Positions 60,056-64,000 of a stretch of DNA of 64,000 nt are shown piece by piece. Origin of the DNA: Crossiella equi (GTDB lineage Bacteria > Actinomycetota > Actinomycetes > Mycobacteriales > Pseudonocardiaceae); contig NZ_JAGIOO010000001.1 in the NCBI RefSeq assembly GCF_017876755.1, positions 3,147,786 to 3,211,785 on the forward strand, given 5' to 3'. How positions within the stretch are numbered: position 1 is the stretch's first letter; each line of letters opens with the position of its first letter. Both the position numbers and the translations under genes were made by a program. A model generated the notes under the pieces. That model had not been told where the DNA came from and made no database searches. It was given only the letters and a program-made list of their open reading frames with translations.

Positions 60056-61548
60056 GCCAGCTTCCTCATCTCGGGCCACAGCCGCGCCCAGCTCCTCGTG
60101 CGTCCGGTGGCCAGGTACAGCGGGGTGTCCTGTGCCGCGGTGTTGCCACCCAGCCGGGTGTCCACCACGCCGACCTGGCGGACCTCGGTGAAGTTCCGCG
60201 CCAGCAGCTCCTGCGCGCGGCCCACGAACAGCACCGAGTGCGCGGACTCCGGCGGGGTGCCGAAGTACCAGTACCCGCGTGAGCGGCTGTACGGGTCGGG
60301 CAGTCCGCGCGCGGGGCCGAAGTAGGCGAGCGCGGAGGCCGTCCAGTACCCGTTGGTGATCACCGCGGTGCCGGGCGGGGCGTTCCGGTGGGCGGCGGCG
60401 ACCTGGTCGGCCAGCTCCTCCCAGCCGACGCTGTGCGTGGCGATGAAGTCGGTGGAGCCCCGGCCCGCCGCGCTCTCCACCGGCCGCAGCGGCAGCCCGA
60501 TGAAGACCATGGCCGCGGCGGAGACCAGCGCGGCGGGCACGGTCAGGCTCCACCGCCACCAGGCCGCCAGGCGCAGCCGGGAGGCCTCCACCGCACCGGC
60601 CGCCCACAGCACCGGGAACAGCCCGCACACGTAGTACGGCCGCCCGCCGGTGGCCAGGAACAGCGCCACGACACCGAGGAAGGCCCAGCCGAGGAAGGCG
60701 TACGGCCGCAGCGCCGGTGCGCGCAGCAGCCGGAGGAGGCCGAACACCAGCAGCACCACCCCGGTCAGCAGACCCGCGGTGAACAGCGCGAACGGCAGGA
60801 AGCCGAGCGCGCCCCCGCTCATCAGCTCGCCCTCGCCGGCGATCTGCCCGGTCATGCCCAGCTGCGGCCAGCCGTGCCCGGCCTGCCACCACAGGCTCGG
60901 CAGCGTCACCAGCACGGTGAACCCGGCGGCCAGCCACAGCTTCGGCCGGGTGAGCAGGTCGCGGGGCCCGAACACCAGCGCGGCCAGCCCGGCGGCCAGC
61001 CAGAACCCGACGATGAGGAACTTGGCCTGCAACGCGACCGCGGTGACCGGGCCCAGCCACAGCAGCACCCCGTCGGCGCGCGTGCGCACCCAGCGCACCA
61101 GCAGCCACCCGGCCAGCGCCCACATCAGCACGTCCGGGCCGTTGGTGCTGGCCAGGTGCCCGTTGCCGAGGGTGAACGGGCAGCCCGCGCACACCAGCGC
61201 GGCCAGGAACTGCGCCCGCCGCTGTCCGCCGAGCTCCCGGGCCAGCAGCGCGGTGACCACGGTGGTGGCCACGGCGAACAGCACCGACGGCAGGTGCAGC
61301 ACGGTCAGCGAGCCCGGCGCCAGGCTGTCCATCAGCCAGGCCAGCAGCGGCAGCAGCGGCCCCTGGTCGGCGTACCCCCAGTCCAGGTGCCTGCCCGCGG
61401 CGATGAAGTACAGCTCGTCGCCGAAGTAGCCGTACCGGCCGCTGACCGCGAGCAGGGCCGCGGCCAGCACCCCGGCCACCGCGGACACCGGCCCCCGCGC
61501 GAACTCGGGCAGCGCCGAGACCTCGTGCCTTCGCTCCAGAACTTGCAT
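60052..61548 (-). CDS. GT39-like membrane glycosyltransferase
   Basis: A 498-residue protein of the ArnT/PMT-like family with about 11 transmembrane helices. The first outer loop holds YFGDELYFIAAGRHLDWGYADQGPL, in which D-E and a following aspartate match the catalytic acidic region of the GT-C fold. It would move a polyprenyl-linked sugar to a lipid or protein outside the membrane. The ATG at 61548 is preceded by the TetR operator region, so control by the divergent TetR is likely. Confidence 0.85.
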   Translation of the reverse strand: MQVLERRHEVSALPEFARGPVSAVAGVLAAALLAVSGRYGYFGDELYFIAAGRHLDWGYADQGPLLPLLAWLMDSLAPGSLTVLHLPSVLFAVATTVVTALLARELGGQRRAQFLAALVCAGCPFTLGNGHLASTNGPDVLMWALAGWLLVRWVRTRADGVLLWLGPVTAVALQAKFLIVGFWLAAGLAALVFGPRDLLTRPKLWLAAGFTVLVTLPSLWWQAGHGWPQLGMTGQIAGEGELMSGGALGFLPFALFTAGLLTGVVLLVFGLLRLLRAPALRPYAFLGWAFLGVVALFLATGGRPYYVCGLFPVLWAAGAVEASRLRLAAWWRWSLTVPAALVSAAAMVFIGLPLRPVESAAGRGSTDFIATHSVGWEELADQVAAAHRNAPPGTAVITNGYWTASALAYFGPARGLPDPYSRSRGYWYFGTPPESAHSVLFVGRAQELLARNFTEVRQVGVVDTRLGGNTAAQDTPLYLATGRTRSWARLWPEMRKLA

Positions 61549-61591
61549 CCCGATCCCCCAGGTTGATCCCCTGAACCACCGGCAAACCGCC

Positions 61592-61617
61592 GGTTACAAT
61601 GCATCTGCATGGTAACC
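61592..61617. promoter_or_regulatory. TetR-type operator between GT39-like and TetR genes
   Basis: Near-perfect dyad: the left arm GGTTACAATGCA (61592-61603) and the right arm TGCATGGTAACC (61606-61617), with one mismatch and a two-base centre. It lies 44 bases before the GT39-like ATG on one side and 52 before the TetR GTG on the other, the usual position for an autoregulated TetR operator. Confidence 0.8.
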
Positions 61618-61668
61618 AGGAGCCGGAAGCCTTTGCAATGCGACCGCATGAAGAAAGCGTGACTGCCC

Positions 61669-62349
61669 GTGCCCAAGCAGGTTGACCACGAGGAACGCCG
61701 TCAGCACATCGCCGGTGCGCTGTGGCGCATCGTCTCCAGGCACGGCATGGAGGCGGTGAGCCTGCGGGACGTGGCCGCCGAGGCCGGGGTGTCCATGGGC
61801 TCGGTGCAGCACTACTTCCGCAGCAAGGACCGCATGCTGGAGTTCGCCCTGGAGTTCAGCAGCCAGAAGGTCGGCGAGCGGGTGCGCGCCCGGCTGGCCC
61901 GCGAGTGGGCCGACGGCGAGCCCGCGCCCTGGGTGGTGCTGCGCGCCACGCTGTTGGAGACCCTGCCGCTCGACGAGCAGGCCCGCACCGGACGGCTGGT
62001 GGCCAATGCCTACTTCATGCGCGCGGTGCACGAGCCCGCGATGCGCAGCATCTACCTGGAGGGCCAGCCGAAGCTGTTCGCCTTCTTCGCCGACATGATC
62101 CGCAAGGGCCGGGAGCTGGGTGTCACCGCACCGGGCACCGATCCCGACCGGGAGGCCGTGCTGCTGTGGGGCATGACCGACTCGCTGGGCTCGGACATGC
62201 TGCTGGGCCGGTCCTCCGCGGCGGAGTCGGTCGAACTGCTCGACTACTACCTGCGCAGGCTCTTCCCCGGGGTAGCCGAGTCGGACTGGCCGCCCGCCGA
62301 GATCTCCACCCCCGGCTCCACCCCTGAGCCCACGAACTCCACCCCCTGA
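61669..62349 (+). CDS. TetR family transcriptional regulator
   Basis: A 226-residue regulator with an N-terminal HTH (LRDVAAEAGVSMGSVQHYFRSKDRMLEFALEF) and a BetI-like C-terminal domain (LLLETLPLDEQAR-type segment, FMRAVHEPAMRSIYLEGQPKL). It is divergent from the GT39-like/PH-domain operon, with the operator between them, and probably represses that operon and itself. The GTG at 61669 is the best start, with no strong ribosome binding site. Confidence 0.9.
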   Translation: MPKQVDHEERRQHIAGALWRIVSRHGMEAVSLRDVAAEAGVSMGSVQHYFRSKDRMLEFALEFSSQKVGERVRARLAREWADGEPAPWVVLRATLLETLPLDEQARTGRLVANAYFMRAVHEPAMRSIYLEGQPKLFAFFADMIRKGRELGVTAPGTDPDREAVLLWGMTDSLGSDMLLGRSSAAESVELLDYYLRRLFPGVAESDWPPAEISTPGSTPEPTNSTP

Positions 62350-62368
62350 TCTCCCTACCGTGCTGGTC

Positions 62369-62854
62369 ATGACGATGAGCACGATGTTCAACGCGGTCCT
62401 GGTCCTCGCCGTGGTGGCGCTGGTGGTCTCCCGGCGGATGCGCTGGCAGGAGCTGGCCAAGTCCGGCAAGGACATCTGGGTCGGCCCGGCCGTGATCGCG
62501 GGGGTCGGGCTGCTCCAGCTCAAGAACAAGATCGGCGCGGACACCGTGCTGCACCCGGTCGACCTGCTCTTCCTGGTGGCCGGGCTGCTGGCCGCGCTCG
62601 GCGCCGGGGTGCTGCTCGGCCGCCTCAGCGAGGTGCGCGTGGCGGACGGCAAGGTCTTCAGCCGCATGGGCGTCCCGGCGGTCGGGGTGTGGGTGGGCTT
62701 CATCGCGGTGCGCGTGCTGCTCGGCTTCCTCGGGCACGCCCTCGGCGCCCAGCTCAGCGCGGGCGGCGGCGCGATCATGCTCTCGCTCGGGGCCAGCCTG
62801 CTCACCCAGTCCCTGGTGCTGGGCAGCCGCACCGGGCAGCTGGTGCGGCGCTGA
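62369..62854 (+). CDS. Small membrane protein (CcdC/DUF1453-like)
   Basis: A 161-residue protein with four hydrophobic helices and the motif VVSRRMRWQELA, seen in CcdC/DUF1453-like proteins. VRVADGKVFSRMGVPAVGVWVGFIAVRVLLGF is a second conserved region. The function is unknown; it probably forms an operon with the histidine kinase that follows 23 bases later. ATG at 62369 is one of several close starts. Confidence 0.65.
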   Translation: MTMSTMFNAVLVLAVVALVVSRRMRWQELAKSGKDIWVGPAVIAGVGLLQLKNKIGADTVLHPVDLLFLVAGLLAALGAGVLLGRLSEVRVADGKVFSRMGVPAVGVWVGFIAVRVLLGFLGHALGAQLSAGGGAIMLSLGASLLTQSLVLGSRTGQLVRR

Positions 62855-62877
62855 GGACCGTCCGGGAGGATCGCCCC

Positions 62878-63945
62878 ATGCGCCCCGGGTGGTACGACGG
62901 CTGGGCCCTGAACGTGCTGGTCTCCGGCCTGCTGGTGTACAGCCTGGTGACCTCGGACGAGCGGCCGTGGTGGACCTGGCTGGTGCTCGGCCCCGCCTTC
63001 GCCTGCTGGGTGGGCTTCCTGGCCCTGGACAAGACCCGGCCGGTGGCCGCGGTCAGCCTGGCGGCGGTGTGCTCGCTGTCGGCCTCGGCCCTGGTCGGCG
63101 CCCCCGGCAGCGCGGCCACCACGATCTCCGCGGTGGCGCTGATGGTCTTCATCATGCACCGGGTGCCCAGCCTCGCCCTCGGTTTCACGCTGGCCGGGGT
63201 GGACCTGCTGCTCTACCTGGGCAGCGCCGCGGTGTGGCGGCAGCCGCTGTCCGCACTGGCCACCAGCCTGGCCGTGCTCGCGCTGCTCACCCTGCTCGGG
63301 CTCGTCCGGCGGCAGCAGCGCACCCAGCAGGAGCAGGCCTCCCGGCTGGTCGCGGAGGCCGAGCGGGCGCGGCTGGCCCGCGAGCTGCACGACGTGCTCG
63401 CGCACTCCCTGGGCGCGCTGGCCGTGCAGCTGGAGGTGGCCGAGGCGCTGCTCAGCGACGGCCGCGACCCCGAGGCGGCGCTGGCCCGGGTGCGGCGGTC
63501 CCGGCGGCTGGCCGTGGAGGGCCTGCACGAGGCGCGCCAGGCGGTGGCCGCGCTGCGCGCCGACGTGCCGCCGCTGCCCACCGCGCTGGCCGAGCTGGCC
63601 CAGGCGCACGAGCGGGACCACCAGACGCCGGTGCGCCTGGCCACCACCGGCACGCCCCGCACGCTGTCCCCGGGCGCGGCGGTGTCCCTGGTGCGCACCG
63701 CGCGGGAGGCGCTGACCAACGCCGCCAAGCACGCCAGCGGCGCGACCGTCGACATCGGACTGTCCTATCTGGACGGCGCGGTGTGCCTGTCGGTGCGCGA
63801 CGGCGGCGGGCGGGCACGGGAGACCGTGCCGGGCGGCGGGTTCGGGCTGACCGGGATGCGGGAGCGCCTGGCCCTGGTGGGTGGCACACTCACCGCGGGC
63901 CCCGACGGGGACGGCTGGCTGGTGCGGGCGGAGGTGCCGGAGTGA
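62878..63945 (+). CDS. NarL-type sensor histidine kinase
   Basis: A 355-residue kinase with about five N-terminal transmembrane helices, then a HisKA_3 dimerisation domain with phosphoacceptor His171 (ERARLARELHDVLAHSLGAL) and an HATPase_c domain (N-box AREALTNAAKHA, G-box FGLTGMRERLALVGG). GGGAGGA precedes the ATG. No extracellular sensor domain is seen, so the signal is probably sensed in the membrane. It phosphorylates the response regulator encoded next. Confidence 0.92.
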   Translation: MRPGWYDGWALNVLVSGLLVYSLVTSDERPWWTWLVLGPAFACWVGFLALDKTRPVAAVSLAAVCSLSASALVGAPGSAATTISAVALMVFIMHRVPSLALGFTLAGVDLLLYLGSAAVWRQPLSALATSLAVLALLTLLGLVRRQQRTQQEQASRLVAEAERARLARELHDVLAHSLGALAVQLEVAEALLSDGRDPEAALARVRRSRRLAVEGLHEARQAVAALRADVPPLPTALAELAQAHERDHQTPVRLATTGTPRTLSPGAAVSLVRTAREALTNAAKHASGATVDIGLSYLDGAVCLSVRDGGGRARETVPGGGFGLTGMRERLALVGGTLTAGPDGDGWLVRAEVPE

Positions 63946-64000
63946 GCGTGCGGGTGCTGGTGGTGGACGACCAGCAGGTCATGCGCGAGGGCCTGGTCGC
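63942..64000 (+). CDS. Response regulator, N-terminus only (cut by window end)
   Basis: The first 19 codons of a NarL/FixJ-type response regulator: SVRVLVVDDQQVMREGLV carries the acidic pocket DD of the receiver domain. GTG 63942 overlaps the kinase stop by four bases (GTGA), so the two are co-translated. Confidence 0.9.
   Translation, partial: MSVRVLVVDDQQVMREGLV

Noticed and set aside
1-64000. CRISPR arrays, tRNA or rRNA genes, transposases
   Set aside because: No spaced repeats, cloverleaf-like segments, rRNA stretches or transposase motifs were recognised. A tRNA or covariance-model search was not possible here.

Overview
The window is GC-rich actinobacterial DNA, most likely from a filamentous member of the Pseudonocardiaceae (inference). 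Evidence: GTG/TTG starts and GTGA/ATGA overlapping junctions are common, AceE is of the homodimeric type, the order fasR-fabD-fabH-acpP-fabF is that of Streptomyces SCO2386-2390, and DUF3145, DUF1707, FMN-controlled ribM and many GNTR-free regulator families (MarR, TetR, GlxA, Crp, LysR) fit that group. No rRNA, tRNA, CRISPR array or transposase was seen.

Layout. 1-14.3 kb is conserved core metabolism: pyruvate dehydrogenase E1 (aceE), a secreted beta-propeller phytase, an FMN riboswitch with the riboflavin transporter gene ribM, a secreted M14 carboxypeptidase, an MscS-helix membrane protein, a secreted S33 peptidase, then the type II fatty acid regulator and operon fasR-fabD-fabH-acpP-fabF with a strong terminator. 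14.4-22.2 kb holds conserved unknowns (DUF3145, a NERD-like membrane protein), a CcdA/DsbA-like thiol-redox pair, an acyltransferase-3 membrane protein, a PLP aminotransferase and a GNAT enzyme. 22.2-40.4 kb is a surface-polysaccharide region: WecG/TagA-type and other glycosyltransferases, a GH6 lipoprotein, then a largely minus-strand cluster from the priming phosphoglycosyltransferase (40037) to the Wzx-type flippase (26591), with Wzy-, Wzz-, CDP-glucose-, C-methyl-sugar, epimerase and PIG-L functions. Its first gene carries a TTA leucine codon, and one member is a degenerate C-methyltransferase fused to a GT2 glycosyltransferase.

40.4-48.7 kb is a regulator and efflux patch (MarR, TetR, GlxA-type AraC regulators, an ABM protein, a DHA2 MFS pump with an extra C-terminal domain, a hydrolase and an FAD-linked oxidase). 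A BrnT-type toxin-antitoxin pair sits here between two 43-bp direct repeats that duplicate the 3' end of the GlxA-type gene.

48.8-53.4 kb is the most unusual part: a same-strand set of a Crp-like cNMP-binding regulator, a class III nucleotide-cyclase-like protein, a P-loop NTPase and an SPFH-like protein. The last three overlap by start/stop codons. The cyclase and the NTPase share a short G-x-V-x-GDVVGRD motif, which suggests a physical signalling link like those of STAND/NLR-type conflict systems. 53.5-64 kb holds an NDP-sugar epimerase, flavin-reductase-like, MazG-like, LysR and FAD-monooxygenase genes, two bacterial PH-domain proteins with a GT39-like membrane glycosyltransferase, a TetR gene with a clear operator, and a two-component system cut by the window end. 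A 13-bp palindrome, GTCCACWGTGGAC, recurs five times across the window.
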